From NCBI GenBank assembly GCA_003194525.1, contig NBIV01000099.1, positions 1-64,000 of the forward strand: 64,000 nt of DNA, read 5' to 3'. Both the position numbers and the translations under genes were made by a program. Positions 45,824-58,803 of the stretch are shown piece after piece (the stretch's first letter is position 1; each line of letters begins with the position of its first letter). The notes beneath the pieces are model-generated. The model saw only the letters and a list, made by a program, of their open reading frames with translations. It was not told the DNA's origin and ran no database searches. This stretch comes from Gracilariopsis chorda. Taxonomy: Eukaryota; Rhodophyta; Florideophyceae; Gracilariales; Gracilariaceae.

Positions 45824-48800
45824 TCTCACCACCCCCACTCTTAATGATTTGCTCATGTATGAGGGGGGTGTTGTTGACTGATGGGAGGCGTTGCGCCACA
45901 AATTCGCTTTGCACGCCCCCGTTTGCGCATGCAAAACGCCCATTTGCCGCAACGCCTCCCTACCATTTAAAAAATTCAGCAGCAACAGCAGCAAAGCGTT
46001 CAGTTAATTAGCTGCTGCTGCTGCATGTTGACTGTGCAATGGCTGCTGAATGGCATGCAATACAATCAAATTGTAGTGCCAGGCACTCAGCAGCAAAACC
46101 CCGGCTGTTCATTCCGACACGTGGCAAATTGCAGTGCGCCAGTGCAGTGCATTCCGACACGTAGCAAATTGCACTGCGCCAGTGCAGTGTATACTGAAGT
46201 TTCACTGCAGACTTGCCTGCAACAGACGTATATACTACACTGGCACAGTGCCAAATGCATCTCGCTTGCTGACCCTAACCACTATTTTCCATCCCATTCA
46301 GGCTTGGACAATAGCGCAGTGTGGTAACCTTTTGCTACTTTGGGCACTGTTTGCTGGCCTGGGACCTAGGCAAGGCCGAGCTCGTGTGCCGGTCGCCACA
46401 AGAGTAACCCACTAAGTACCACGGATCTGGGAAAGGTCAGGTGCTCCTCTGTGGTATACTGGTCGTTTGACGGCGATCAGGAAGTCGGAGGGTTTACCGG
46501 ACCTAATACCAGCTTGATGTGCAGGGTCCGGGGCGGGCGCCGTGTCGTACCTCTTGGGGCCAGAAAACACACTTCGGTGTGTGATTAAAGGCAGACCAAC
46601 CCTTACAACCGGACGCGGGTTAAACATCAAATGGCTTGAAAACCGGCTGGGCACACTCCGCCAGTCATAATCCAACAGTTGTGTGTCGAGAGTCCTTGTG
46701 CTGCGCACGACTGCATCGGGTAAATATAATTCTTGCAGCAATTTTTTTTGTTAAATAAAAATGACGCGAGGAGGTCCACTTCTGAAGTCTGGCGGGGCGA
46801 GACCAAACTCTGGTGGTGCTCGAGCAAAATTTAGAGGTGTCAGACCCAATTCTGGAGATACACGAGCCAATTCTGGAGGTGCAAGAGCCAATATCGGGGG
46901 TGCTCGAGCCAATGCCAGAGGTGCCAGAGAGAAATCTGGAGGTGCCGGAGCCAATTCCGGAGGCGCCAGACAGAATGCTGGAGGTGCTCGAGCGAACGCT
47001 GGAGGGGCCAGAGCCAATTCAGGACGCGCCAGAGCCAATTCCGGTGGTGCCAGTGCCCATTCGGGAGGGGCCAGAGTGAACTCAGGGGGCGCAAGGCGAG
47101 GAGCTGGACGACCTCGACGATTACCAGTTCCTCCCGCACCAGATGACATGCCGGTGAATCAGAGCGGAGCGGACGCGCAAGGACCCATTGTTATAGCCGT
47201 GGAAGAGGACGAACTTACTCCTGCTCCTACGTGCGTTGCTGGGGCAGGTGGTTCCAGGCCCACCTCAAGACCGACTTCCTCTTCTATGCCTCCATCTCTA
47301 CCACCAATGAATGGGTCTGCTGTCGATGATGAGGGCCACACAACCATGCAGAGAGATGGGCATCTTCCGCCACAAGTTGGAGGAGAAAAACAGATGCCCG
47401 TTCCCATGGAAGTGGAAGAGAGCGGGATCAATCCTGCTCACTCACAGCCACCACAGCAGCCTTCTCTGCCGCAATTCTAAGAAGAACAACAGATGCCCAT
47501 TCCGATGGAAGTGGAAAAAGATGTGATCACTCCCGCCCCGTCACAGCCACCACAGCAACCAACTCTGCCACAAGCCGAACAACAAGAAGAGCGGATGCCA
47601 GCTCTTATGGAATTTGAGGAGGATGAGATCAATCCAGCTCCCTTACACCCGCCACAGCAACCTGCCAGAGCAGCAGCTGCAGCAGCTGCTGCAGCAGCCA
47701 CAACACCCACCTCAGCAGCTTGATACGACAATCATACAGTGTGCTGGACGTCCGGATCGAGCACTGTATCGCGTGTACTATGCGTGGGATACCGCAGCCG
47801 ATGAAGCTTGGAATGATCCATCCATCCGGGCAAGCCTTCCGGAGTTTGAGACGCTTTCCACTGCGGGTCAAAGGCGATGCGGAAGATGCGGTGAGCACGC
47901 ACACACGCTCTCCTCCTGCCCGTACGCGGATTGGATATTGAGAATTCAAAGCTGCAAATACTGCAGATGCATTTCTCTTGGCAAAGAGACCAACGGAGCT
48001 TGCTTTGGGATAAACATAATGTCAGGTTGGGGCGTCACGTTCCGCAGAAGGCATAGCAGCGACTTGGTTCGCAGTTTTTATAGCCTGGGAGACTTTTACA
48101 GCCATTTTCTCAACTTTAATACGCTCTTCGCGACGACACAAGCGTTCATGGACATGTCGTATGTGACGCGAGGCAGTCCCTCCTTTCTCAAACTTGAGGG
48201 CAACGCAGCTCTCGCTCTGCCCACGCAGAACCAGAACAACACGCGCTACAGCTTTTTGTAGGGTACAAGTCCGCTGTCCTTGGATCCATCTCACTATGAT
48301 CGTGTTAATATGCGTTCATTCATTCAGAACATCAATGTAAGAGGCATGTTACCAAAGTTGTACGATGTGATCCAGCCAAAGCCAGACGTGGTGCGCGAAC
48401 GTTATCGATCCTTGCTTAACACGCAACAGCAACAACAACAACAAAATGAAGAGACCACCGGCGATATCAGCGTGCAAACAGCGGAATAAGGAGTAGTCGT
48501 ACGCGGATACGAAGAAACCCGAAGTACTACAGTAATTGCTCCTCTTGCAGGTGCTGGCCCTCTCCCTGAAGATGTACCTGGTGGCGGTCCAACCATGATG
48601 AGAACGCTTGTAGTTGATCGGACTGGCCTGTACTGAGTGGAGTCTCAGGTACTGCGCTTGGTAGAACGAACCGTCAACGAAAGGCACGCTGCAGTGACGA
48701 GTGCTGCTGCTGCTGGAGCAGGGGCGAATGCGAATGCCCCAAGCAATGCACAAGTGCGGTACCGACTTCTAAAACCGGCATTAAAACTTGCAAAAAAGGC

Positions 48801-51800
48801 ACTTTCCCTCTTCTCTACCCGTACGGTGACCAGCACGACCCGTTTGACATCGGCCTGTCTATGGATGCGAGAAACTCTACACAGCAAAAATCAGGTCTCA
48901 GCGTTAACGAGTGAAAGCTCCGAAAGCTCACCTGGGCTCAGAACGCCAAGCGACGTCTGTACTCAGACAACATCCTCCTCAACAGTGGGCCGTTGATGCA
49001 GATGTCGATGCTCCGCACGCCCACAAGCACTGAGGAAATGCGTCTACGTTTCCTGGAGAGAGAACAACAGGAACGTATTATACAATGGCAAGAAAGCCAG
49101 CAAGTTTAACAGCAATCAGGTCATGTGTTACTATCACAGTTCGCACAAATGGGACGCATATTTCTGCCCGATGAATCGGTCAACTCAGCAGCGTACTGGA
49201 AGAACAAGTGCATGGATTTACAGGTGATCGTAGCGCGGAGAGGACCGCCTTCTCTTTTCGTTGCAATTACCATGAACACCTGGAGAGAGGACATCCAGCG
49301 CCTTGGTATGGATACCAGCAATCGGAGCGCATTTATGGCACAGAGTAACCGCCCTCGACCGTTTGACAGACCTGATCTGATTGCAAGGGTGTACAACCAG
49401 TACGCCAATGACTTCATGAAGGACTTGGAGAAGAACTCGGAGCACACTTTCGGAATGAAGTGCCTGGGGCTTGCATCAAAGCTCGAGTTTCAAGAGCGCA
49501 ATGTGCCTCATCACCACATGCTCGTGTGGCTCGAAGGAGGCGTGATTGAAGACGTTGATGTGATCGACGAGCTCATTCGTGAAGAACTTCCTCTTCCAGG
49601 TGAAGACAACGCGTTGTGTGGCCTCATTCGTTCCATGCAAAGGCACCGCCACTCCCCCTATTGCCAGAATCGCGCTGGGCGTTGCAAGTTTGGATACGAC
49701 CGCAACATGATTGTGCCGGAGACGTACATTGAAGAAGGCACAAATCGCGTGGTCTACCGCAGAAGAAGGGAACATGACCTCAATATTGTGCCGTACAACA
49801 CAACTCTGACCAAGGAGTGCCGCTGTCGTATCAACGTAGAATGCATGCAAGGAGAGGGCGCAGTGGCTTATCTGATGAAGTACGCGTTTAAGCAGCTGAA
49901 AGCTCTGGAGGTGGTGGTCAATGTCAGTGGTTCTAATGAGACAGACACACAGAAAGAGCAGCAACAAGAGCCGCAGGTGCAGAATGAAATTCCTGCACAC
50001 ATGCGAGTGCGTGCGTGTGGTGGGCGCCGTCAACGCAGCTTGGAGAATTTTCGAATTTCGACATGTTCACATCGTACCAAAAGTAGAGCAACTGGCCATT
50101 CACTTGGAAGAAGAGCGCACATTTCTGCATCACAGCCGTCTACACTGGAGAGATACTTTGCAAGGCCCGAAGCATACGCGAACCTCGACTACCTTTCCTA
50201 CTTTTAAAGAGTGCGATTGTATCGCACGCGTACTGGCCGCGTGCTTAACTAATACGACGGAGACAGCACTCAGGTGCCCACAGACGACTGCGATCTGCCA
50301 ATGTACGGGGTACCACGCACTGAAGACGAGCAGTGCGTCAAAAGAATCAGAGGTGTTTCACCGTCCGACATTGAGCTCTTTGCGCTGCGTTTGCTGCTCA
50401 TGAATCACGGCTCGAGCTCTTATGAAGACGCAAGGACTTTCAGCGGACAGCAGTATGGAACGTATAGTGAAACTGCGATTGTAAGCGGACTGCTCGTGGA
50501 CGGATCAGAGTTTGATATTGCATTTCAAGAAGCAGTGCAGATATACAGCACGCCCTCCGAGCTACGACGTCTGGTTGTCACACTATACCAACAAGGCGGA
50601 GACCCAGAAAAAATGGCCGTCGAAAACTGGGAGGCACTATGTAAGGACATACATACAGGAAATGAGCAGCAACGAAAGCAAGAAATGTATCGACGTGTGG
50701 TGGAACTCTCAGACCGGCACGGAGGACGACTGTTTCGCGATCACAGCTTCTTCTCCCAACACCTAGAGCAGGATCTTACAGCATTGACTGAGGCGAATCG
50801 AGCTACAACAACTCGAGACGCACGAGTGGTGCGAAATCCGTCAACTTTGCAGTCAAGGTACGCCACCTTAAAACCTCGCCAAAAACAAGTCATTGAAACT
50901 GTCATTGCCGCATTGCAACAACGACATGCGCAGCAGGAGCGAACAAGCACTCCTGGAAACGTGTTCTTTGTGCAAGGATCTGCAGGAACTGGAAAGACAT
51001 ACGTGCTCAACCTCCTTCGTGATATCGCTGAGTTGGAAGGAATGCTAGCTGAAATGACTGCTACAACAGGCATTACAGCTTCGTTGTACGAAGGTGGCCG
51101 CACTTTACATAGCCTGCTCGGATTGGGTGTAGCTGATAGGGACAGCACAAGCAGCACTACAGCCACGTTGTCAAAGTACGGTCCCCGATCTCAACGTGCA
51201 GAACTGCTACGCGAAGTACAACTGCTCGTCTTGGATGAGGCGTCCATGCTCTCACGATAGCTTTTCGAACTCATGGCTGCGTTGCTCAAAGATCTTCGCT
51301 GCAGTGGAATGGAAAACCCGCCTCCGTTTGGGGGCTTGACCATCGTTCTATCCGGCAACTACTCCCACCTGCTTCCAGTGGTGCCGCAGCTGTACATGGA
51401 GGCCAAGCCAAGTGGAAATTTGAGACGAGTGTACACAAACATTCTCAACGAATTGCCGTGGAAGAGTGATCTGTGGACATTGTGCTCGGTTCAAGTGCTG
51501 TAACTCACCGAACAAATACGCCAAGCCGATGATCCAGCATTAGTGTCGCTGTTGGGCTCCATTGCACGCAACATAATATCCAACAACGCTCCACTACCAC
51601 TCAGATCTACAGGTGGCATGCAAACCGCCTACAAACTCCTGTGGAAATGGCTCACAACACGACGCAAGGAGGATGTGGATCTCAGCAAAATGCTCATTGC
51701 CTCCACAAACCAGTTGGTCGACGACCATAAAGCAGCAGCGCTAGATCTGTTTCCTTGTGAGTGCTTCACTCTTCCGTCAAGGACAACCGTGCAACGTGAT

Positions 51801-52519
51801 CGTGGACAGAACCAAGAGTCTGACTTCGTCAGTACTATCGTCCCCGAGTTTGCATATCAGTACTCGCCTTATGGAGTACCGCCCCCTAACTTGGAACTGA
51901 AGATCGGTGTGCCAGTTATGGTCATTCGGAACGTGCTGCATCTAGCTGTGGTCAACGAAAAGCTGTTCGAAGTCGTGCGTGTCGATCAATTTACGATGCA
52001 GGTGTCCCGATTTGACGAAAACGGACTTGTTCTGGAATGAAAGCTCCTACATCGTATCGACTTCGAGTTTTCTTTGGCAGACATTCGCATGATTCGAATA
52101 CAGTACCCCATTTGTCTGGCTTTTGCAGCTACAGTTCACAAAGGACAGGGAAAGACGTGGGATGGCTTGGTTGTGGAGGTGCGATCCAACTTCTTCTGCG
52201 CTGGACTGCTGTATTTCGCGTTGTCGCGCGTTCGAAGGAACGACCATGTGCTGCTCCTTCATGACCCGCAGCTTACATCCGCGAATGCGCACACAATTCA
52301 TCCCATGCCTGTGGCCATCGCCAACCCAGTGCTGCCTGCAGCCATTCAGTTCTGCATCCCTTCACAAACATAATCATATTTCTTGCGTTCTTCATTTATT
52401 GAATTAAACTACTTGCTTTTCTGCTTTTGCTTTCTCGACCCTTTTTTTCTTCTCCGCTGTTTATCACTCCTCAACTGCGGCGCGCAGCGCCGCCCACGGC
52501 CGAAGTCCGCTTTCTCTTG
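45824..52519 (+). mobile_element. Second full-length Rep-helicase Helitron, dead (6.70 kb)
   Basis: Starts TCTCACCACCCCCACTC, ends CTTTCTCTTG. The 5' end is of the A/B type with 40-bp iterons (46106-46186) and the CAG/CTG hairpin, and its leader is the best match to the leader kept in the A units. Confidence 0.75.
46761..52373 (+). pseudogene. Helitron Rep-helicase, second full-length copy, broken
   Basis: The ATG at 46761 opens the heptad repeat. Lesions: TAA at 47478-47480, TAG at 48259-48261, TAA at 48487-48489, TGA near 48634, shifts in 48700-49100, TAA at 50205-50207, TAG at 51258-51260, TAA at 51501-51503 and TGA at 52038-52040. An open stretch at 49125-50207 holds HUH (PHHHMLVWL) and the Tyr motif AYLMKYAFK. 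From about 49125 to 51700 the sequence is nearly identical to 42429-45000 and shares its stops, while the N-terminal third is clearly more diverged. The zinc knuckle RCGRCGEHAHTLSSC is intact (about 47875-47920). Confidence 0.85.
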
Positions 52520-53008
52520 TCTCTCCACTATAGGTATTTGTTCATGTATGAGGGGGGTGTTCTTGATTGAATGGAGGCGGTGCGCCAATAAACCGTCCTG
52601 TATGCCCCTCTACGCGCATGCAAAATGCCCTTTTGGTGCAACGCCTCCCTACCATTCAAAAACATTCAGCGGCAGCAGCAGCAGCAGCAGCAAAGCTTCC
52701 TGCTTACTGGCTGGCACTCCCATAATGACTGCAGTGCCACCCAGTTACACAAAGCAACGTGTTGCGCTTTCACCTCATTGGCTGGCACTGCAGTCAATCT
52801 AGGCACCTAAACACAAGCCTTTATGGCTCCAGATACTCTAGGCGCCGCAGCGCCACGAAGTTATACTAGTTCTATTGCGAGCACAAGCGAGCAAAGTGCT
52901 CAGAGACACTCCAAACGCTACTAAATCAACAAAGCTACAAAAACAACGTGGCGCGCAGCGCCGCCCACGGCCGAAGGCCGTTTATACTTGTAAGGCCGTT
53001 TCTACTTG
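52520..53008 (+). mobile_element. Short Helitron unit with duplicated 3' terminus, 489 bp
   Basis: Starts TCTCTCCACTATAGG. The 3' end reads GGCCGTTTATACTTG to 52990 and then repeats as AAGGCCGTTTCTACTTG to 53008, so the last 18 bases occur twice, the second time without the left hairpin arm. Confidence 0.65.
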
Positions 53009-53106
53009 TCTAACCTATATAAGAATTGCTCTGATACCAAGCAAGTTGACCTCTTAGAATACATCAATAAACGCACATTTATTTCCCTCCAAATGACTAG
53101 CCAATG

Positions 53107-53580
53107 CTAATCAAAGGATTTGCCGTACTGGCGCAAATCGGTCGAGCATGTGTATGATCTGTCACTCTGGACAGCCTCAACTTCTATCAGCCAAGTTGAA
53201 CCCGTCTCACACGTGGATATCTCTGATGGCCAGCGAACAGGCAAATCTTTGCTGCGCTCAATCAGGCGGTACTCGTCCAATTCCGTGTACATGGTGTCAA
53301 TTTTCGGGCCAATGGAGCACAAAATGTCTTCCAAAAAGAACCAATTACCATCGCCCTCGTTCACATCAGTTTGCTTCAATGCAGCCTGTTTTATGCGCAA
53401 TTCTTCCAATAATGTACCCAAGCGCGGTAGAATAGCATCCTTACGGTCGTGCAAAACGCATAGTTGTAGGTGGTGAACCTCTCTTTGGGACATATCGGCC
53501 ATGGTGTTAGACGATAGTTGAAATGAAGAAGTAAAGTGAAATAAGTTGTAGGTGGCTGCTTGGAGAGAAGTTTTATGCAA
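53107..53580 (-). CDS. Unrecognised small protein, uninterrupted, opposite to the Helitron
   Basis: Open for 157 codons from 53580; the ATG at 53502 (MADMSQREVHHLQL) gives 131 residues and is my preferred start because the upstream part is Phe/Ser-rich and unlike the rest. The sequence has a helical, partly coiled-coil-like stretch (LGTLLEELRIKQAALKQ) and an acidic middle (NEGDGNWFFLEDIL), with no signal peptide or membrane segment. It lies in the 5' leader of the diverged Helitron, on the other strand, and has no stop although the neighbouring Rep is riddled with them. It could be a captured host gene fragment, an accessory Helitron ORF or a chance frame. I do not recognise a family. Confidence 0.45.
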   Translation of the reverse strand: MHKTSLQAATYNLFHFTSSFQLSSNTMADMSQREVHHLQLCVLHDRKDAILPRLGTLLEELRIKQAALKQTDVNEGDGNWFFLEDILCSIGPKIDTMYTELDEYRLIERSKDLPVRWPSEISTCETGSTWLIEVEAVQSDRSYTCSTDLRQYGKSFD

Positions 53581-53689
53581 CTTTAGTGTACGTCCTAGTT
53601 TAAGAAAATAGTCGTCAGCACATTTGACAATAGGTAAAATAAAAACGTATCCTATTCAAAAAACAAAATAAATGAAGTATAGTACAACC

Positions 53690-53880
53690 CACGTATACCC
53701 TTCTAACAAAAATAGTTCTAGTTTACGTATTGCATACGTAGGCTGCGCAGTACTGCAAACTTATACCCTTCTAACAAAAACGGTTTTAATATATGTAGTG
53801 CATACGTAGGCCACAGAGTTCTACAAATCTAGAACGCTGTAACAAGAATAGGAACGAACTATACGTTGCATACGTAAGTA
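53690..53880. repeat. Three degenerate ~65-bp tandem repeats with GCATACGTA core
   Basis: Segments starting near 53693, 53760 and 53827 share TATACCCTTCTAACAAAAA (decayed in the third) and a GCATACGTAGG-like core; TACGTA is self-complementary. They lie between the minus-strand ORF and the Rep relic. Nothing else was recognised in 53581-54360. Confidence 0.55.
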
Positions 53881-54359
53881 AATCGTACTCGATATGTACT
53901 GAAGTCTGAAACCAAGGCCGAATAAGAATGCAATGCATATGTACTTAGTAAAGTACTAAGTGTGTACACTATCAAGGTACTTCTGGTGTTAGGAGCATCT
54001 TGAGACAATGAAAATAATATTCATACGTATACGTCAGGCAGGAAACCTTTATGCAACACCAGTTCTCTACTTATGGGGCAGAGACCGTACACGTTCCATC
54101 GAAAGGTGATGAACAACTCTCTCAATCTCTCTCCGGTTCCCGCAGTCTGACATAAGCTCTTCTGGAACCTCATAACCCTAAAGGGATTTACTCGAGCACC
54201 TTAAACTCTTCCGGCATTCAATAGAAACGAGATAGGACGGTTATGCGGTTCGCTGAGAGACCTTGCCAAGGCATTCACTAAGTAGAAAAATATGTCTGGG
54301 ATGCAAGCGCAGTAAATACTCGTCCAGGCCTCGCACATCCGAGCTTTTCATATCCGTAT

Positions 54360-57300
54360 TACCAACCCAACCAGTAGCGCACTTCCAGCGTGTTGCGGGA
54401 CATGCGGTGCAAACGGCCATCAAGCCACTCGATGTCCTCCCAAAGATTCAGGGTGGGTGCTTTTTAGTCGTATGTGCAAGTATTGTGGCGCATTTCTGCT
54501 TGATGCAGAGACCGAAGGAACAAGCCATGGATAAAAGCTCCACATCGCATGGTTTTATTTTTCAGACGAGTGCTTATCAATCTGAAACTTAAAGACATAT
54601 ATCGCTTACGTTCTTTTCAAACGCTATCAATACACTTAAATGTGTTATTTGCAACCATTGTCACATTCATGGATGTGAAGTACGTTCGGGGTGGAGATCC
54701 ATCATTTCCTCGATTTCAAGGCAATTGGTCTGTTTGTGTTCCAGGCCAGGACGTGTGCTACACATATTTCTGGTCGGACGGTCCTCCCAGTCTTAATTGA
54801 CGGGATTTTTTCTTCTTCTTTCACGAGGAGAATGGTGTGTAACCCGAATATTCGATACTTGGTTCCAAATTTATACGATCCCATGCAACCAAGACCAGAT
54901 ATTGTTCGAGAGAGATGTATTGAAAATTTCTCAGACCAGGCGAAAGTGTTCGTATGAGACAAAACGTGGACGAGTCTACTCTGGACATCTCTGCAGACGG
55001 CATTCAAGAAGGATTAGTTCTCCGGAATTATCAAGGTGCCCATGAAGCCCGAATCGAGGTGAGCTCCGGTGCAGGACCTCTACCAGAAGACAGCCGATGC
55101 AGACTTCTTGCAATGAGAGCTTTCGTCGTAGAGCCCAGTGTACTGTTCATGTCCAAAGCCCCAGTTGCCCATTTGGTAGGGGGAAGAGAATCCCATCACA
55201 TGTCATCCGTAAATATTCGACGCTGAGTTGTCAAGTACAAACGTTTGAATCCTGATTCAATGGACGCTGAGAAAGAGGCTTTTCCATGGCTCTATCCTTA
55301 CGGTGAGATTCATGCCCCGTATGATACAGCAGCATATATTACATCAATGGATGCGAGCAACACAGACGAAAGGAACCTAACATGGGCAAAACACTCTAAG
55401 CGAAGACTGCACACCGATAATGTGCTGTTGAACTCTGGTACTCATCTTCAGCAATGGTTGCTTCTTAATAGCACACACATTGAAGACTTGACACTTCTTT
55501 ACTTGGAAACAGAACAGATGAGAGTGGTTGTAGAACGGGAGCTGCGGGCTGGAACCCATACCGTACCAGATCAACTTGGCCCTCTGGTAAACTCTTCCTT
55601 CCAGGTAATTACAAAACCTCTCTGGCATACTGGAGACAAAAAAGACTGGATGTGCAAGCAATGGTCACTCGACTGGGGTCCCCGACGCTTTTTGTCACAG
55701 TCACAAAGAATGTGTGGCGGGAAGAGATGAAAAGGCTTAGTATGGAAAACGAAAACACGGGAGCATTTTCTGCAGAGGCAGACAGAAGCCGTCATTTTTA
55801 TAGGCCAGATCTTATTGCAAGAGTGTAAAACCAGTATGCAAGTTCAATGATGAAAGATCTACAGAATAATTCAGAAGAGCTCTTTGGCTCGAAATGCATT
55901 GGGATTGTCGCCAAACTTGAGTTCCAAGAGAGAAATACTCCACATCATCACATTCTTCTTTGGTTGAAGGGGGACGTAATTGAAGATGCTGAGATCGTTG
56001 ATACTTTGATCAAAGCCTAACGTCCTCGGTGTGACTCGAATGAGTACCAAGAACTCCCAAAATTGGTGAAGAAATTCAATATGTACAGACATTCTCCATA
56101 TTGCCGTGGTTGTACCTCTAACAGGAGGTGCAAATTTGGGTATGATCGACAAGAAATTGTGGCTGAAACAACGACAAATATGTACACAAACCTAGTGACC
56201 TACTGAAGAAGAAAGACATAAGATTTGAAAGTGGTTCCGTACAATCCAGATCTCACAATGAAGTAAAAGGCTCACAACCATGTTGAAAGAACCCAAGGTA
56301 GCAGCGCTGTAGCATACCTGATGAATTATGCTTTCAAGAGTGCCGCAAAACAGGATTTGGTTGTATCAAGTCGAACAGAAAGCCAATCAAGTGCACAGAG
56401 TGACATGCTTCAAAATGAGATCAGGGCGTACATGAGAGCGAGACTGGTAGGCACGGTTGAAGCTGGATGGAACCTCTTCTCGTTCAGGCATGTTCGCATC
56501 AATCTACTGTACATGCACGTGACATACACCGCGAGCGAAAGGTTTTGATTCGAAACGTAAGACTGCCTAGACGTCTGAAGCCTTCCCTGCTCGAAAGATA
56601 TTTCAAACGACCCTCCCGGTACATGGACTTTGACTACATGAAATACTACGAGACTGTACGTGTATAACATAAACTACCCTGCTCTGTACCAGTGTCTGAC
56701 TCTACTCGAGATGGAGGAAGTCCACGAATATACATCATGCAACGATCAGAAAATGATCGAGCTGAGACTCAAACTAGATTTGGTTCTCCCGCAAATACTG
56801 AAGTCTTCGCTCTGTGAATGTTGCTCATGAACTCTACATTCAGCCCCTTGGATGATCCGAAACGTTTTGGGAGCGTATCTTACTCAACGTATAGAGAAGC
56901 GGCAGTAGCCCATGGACTTTATATCCATGCTGACGAGTACGAAACGGCTTTTGATGAGGCAATAAGATACCATTCTACTCCTGCTGAGCTGCGCTACTTG
57001 GTGTTCACTTCCATTCAACAAGGGTTATATCCTATAACTGTGATTGAGAAGCACGAACGAGCTCTAACTGTAGATATAACCGAGGGAAACAGAGCAAAAA
57101 AAAGAGAACTACTTCGAGAAATCATTGAGTTTTCGGACAGACATGATGGTCGGCGTATCAGAAATGATCGCTTCTTTCAACATACTTAATCACAACTTCA
57201 TCTCAAAGAGAACGAATTGCAGTTAGCAGAGGAACAAGCTGAATTACGTCCCAGCTCTTCTTCGAGGTCCAATTGAAGGTTAAAAGAGCGATATTATGAT

Positions 57301-58803
57301 CTAAAAGAAGACCAACAGCACATTTTTGACAAAATAATGAGATAAATACAATACGGAGAGAGAATGGGAGAGTCTGAAGGACTCAACTCACACGGAAGCG
57401 TTTTCTTCTTAAAAGGACGAGCGGGGACAGGGAAGACCTATCTTCTATCTTTGCTGAGAAATATTGTTTAGCAAGAAGGCTTATTGGTGCAGATGACAGC
57501 CCCGACAGGTATTGCTGCTGCCCTATATGAAGGCGAAAGAACGTTTCATATGTTGCTTGGATTCGGAGTTGATGGCAACAAAGATTTGTGAAGTAGAGAG
57601 CGTCACACACTTTCCAAGTACAGACGACGATCACAGAGCGCAGAACTAATACGGAAGACTGTGTTGCTGGTAATTGATGAACCATTAATGTGCCCGAAAG
57701 TGCTCTTTGAGATTTTGAACACTCTACGGAAGGACTTAAGAAATTCTACGAAACACTTTGGAGGCATGATTGTACTTATGGTAGGCGACTATAGGCAACT
57801 GCGTCCAGTGATTCTTGCAAGAACGAGAACAGTATCCGAAAGGGATGGATAAATTCGTATTATTCAAGTGAGACTTCTGCAGGAGCTTTTATGGTACTTT
57901 TGCAAGCTTTGAGACAGAAGAATCAAAGTTCTTCGCCTTACAGAAAAGATTCGTCAACAAGATGCTCCAGTTTTTGGGAGTTTGCTCAGTTTTGGTCGTG
58001 GGACGTTTCCAGCATCTGCAAGGCTTCCACTCATGTCTACGTGAGATGTAAACGAAGCATACAGGTTGCTTGAGAAATGGTTTACAACACGGTAGAAAGA
58101 ATATGTCAAGCTCAACCGATTGATTGTTGCGCAAACAAATCAATTAGTGGAGGAACCTAACCAGAACGCATTGGAGTACTTCCCAGGAAGGATGTTTGAC
58201 TTGAAGTCAGCAACGAAGAACGTTCCGAATCGAGGGCCAATTGGTGAAAACTTTCACACGAATAGTATCATTGGAACTGAACTGACGTAGAGTTACGCTC
58301 CCACTGTAGTCCCGCAGCACCCTTTGAAACTGAAGTTGGGTGTTCCCGTTATGGTGATTCGAAATGTACTTCATCTGCACTTGCTGAATGGAAAGATGTT
58401 TATCGTTACCAGCATTTCTCGCAGAGTGACTCGACGTTTGGGCATTGATGAACATGCGGAATTTCAGCATAGCTTTTTACTGCACCGCATTGACTTTGCT
58501 TCTGAGTTTGCAGATGTGAAAACAAAACTTCGACAGCTTCCCATCAGATTGGCATTTTCAGCAGCTCTGCATAAAGCGCAAGGACAAACGCTGAAGAAAA
58601 TGATAATTGACTTTCGAAAAAATATTTTTACGCCGGGTCAGGTCTATGTTGGACTTTTGCGTGTGAGAACATCTGATAATCTGTTACTGCGGCATAATGA
58701 AGACGAGACGCCCCGAAATGCGCATGGTTTCTATATTATGCTGATAAACATCAAAAAACCTGTTCCACAACAAGTTGTAGACTTTGTAGAGGGGCGTAAT
58801 TGA
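54360..58803 (+). pseudogene. Diverged Helitron Rep-helicase, heavily decayed
   Basis: Pieces in the family order: zinc knuckle CGTCGANGHQATRC (54394-54435, CX2CX4HX4C) followed by CKYCGAFL; N-domain pieces (GAGPLPED near 55070, FPWLYPYGEIHAPYD near 55280, RRLHTDNVLLNSG near 55400); HUH TPHHHILLWL (His triad 55943-55951); tyrosine motif AYLMNYAFK (about 56314-56338); Walker A GRAGTGKT (57415-57438); motif II VIDEPLM near 57670; motif III IVLMVGDYRQLRPV near 57770; motif V ALHKAQGQTL near 58565; motif VI GQVYVGLLRVR near 58638. Many stops and shifts separate the pieces. The last 159 codons (58324-58803) are open. Confidence 0.8.
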
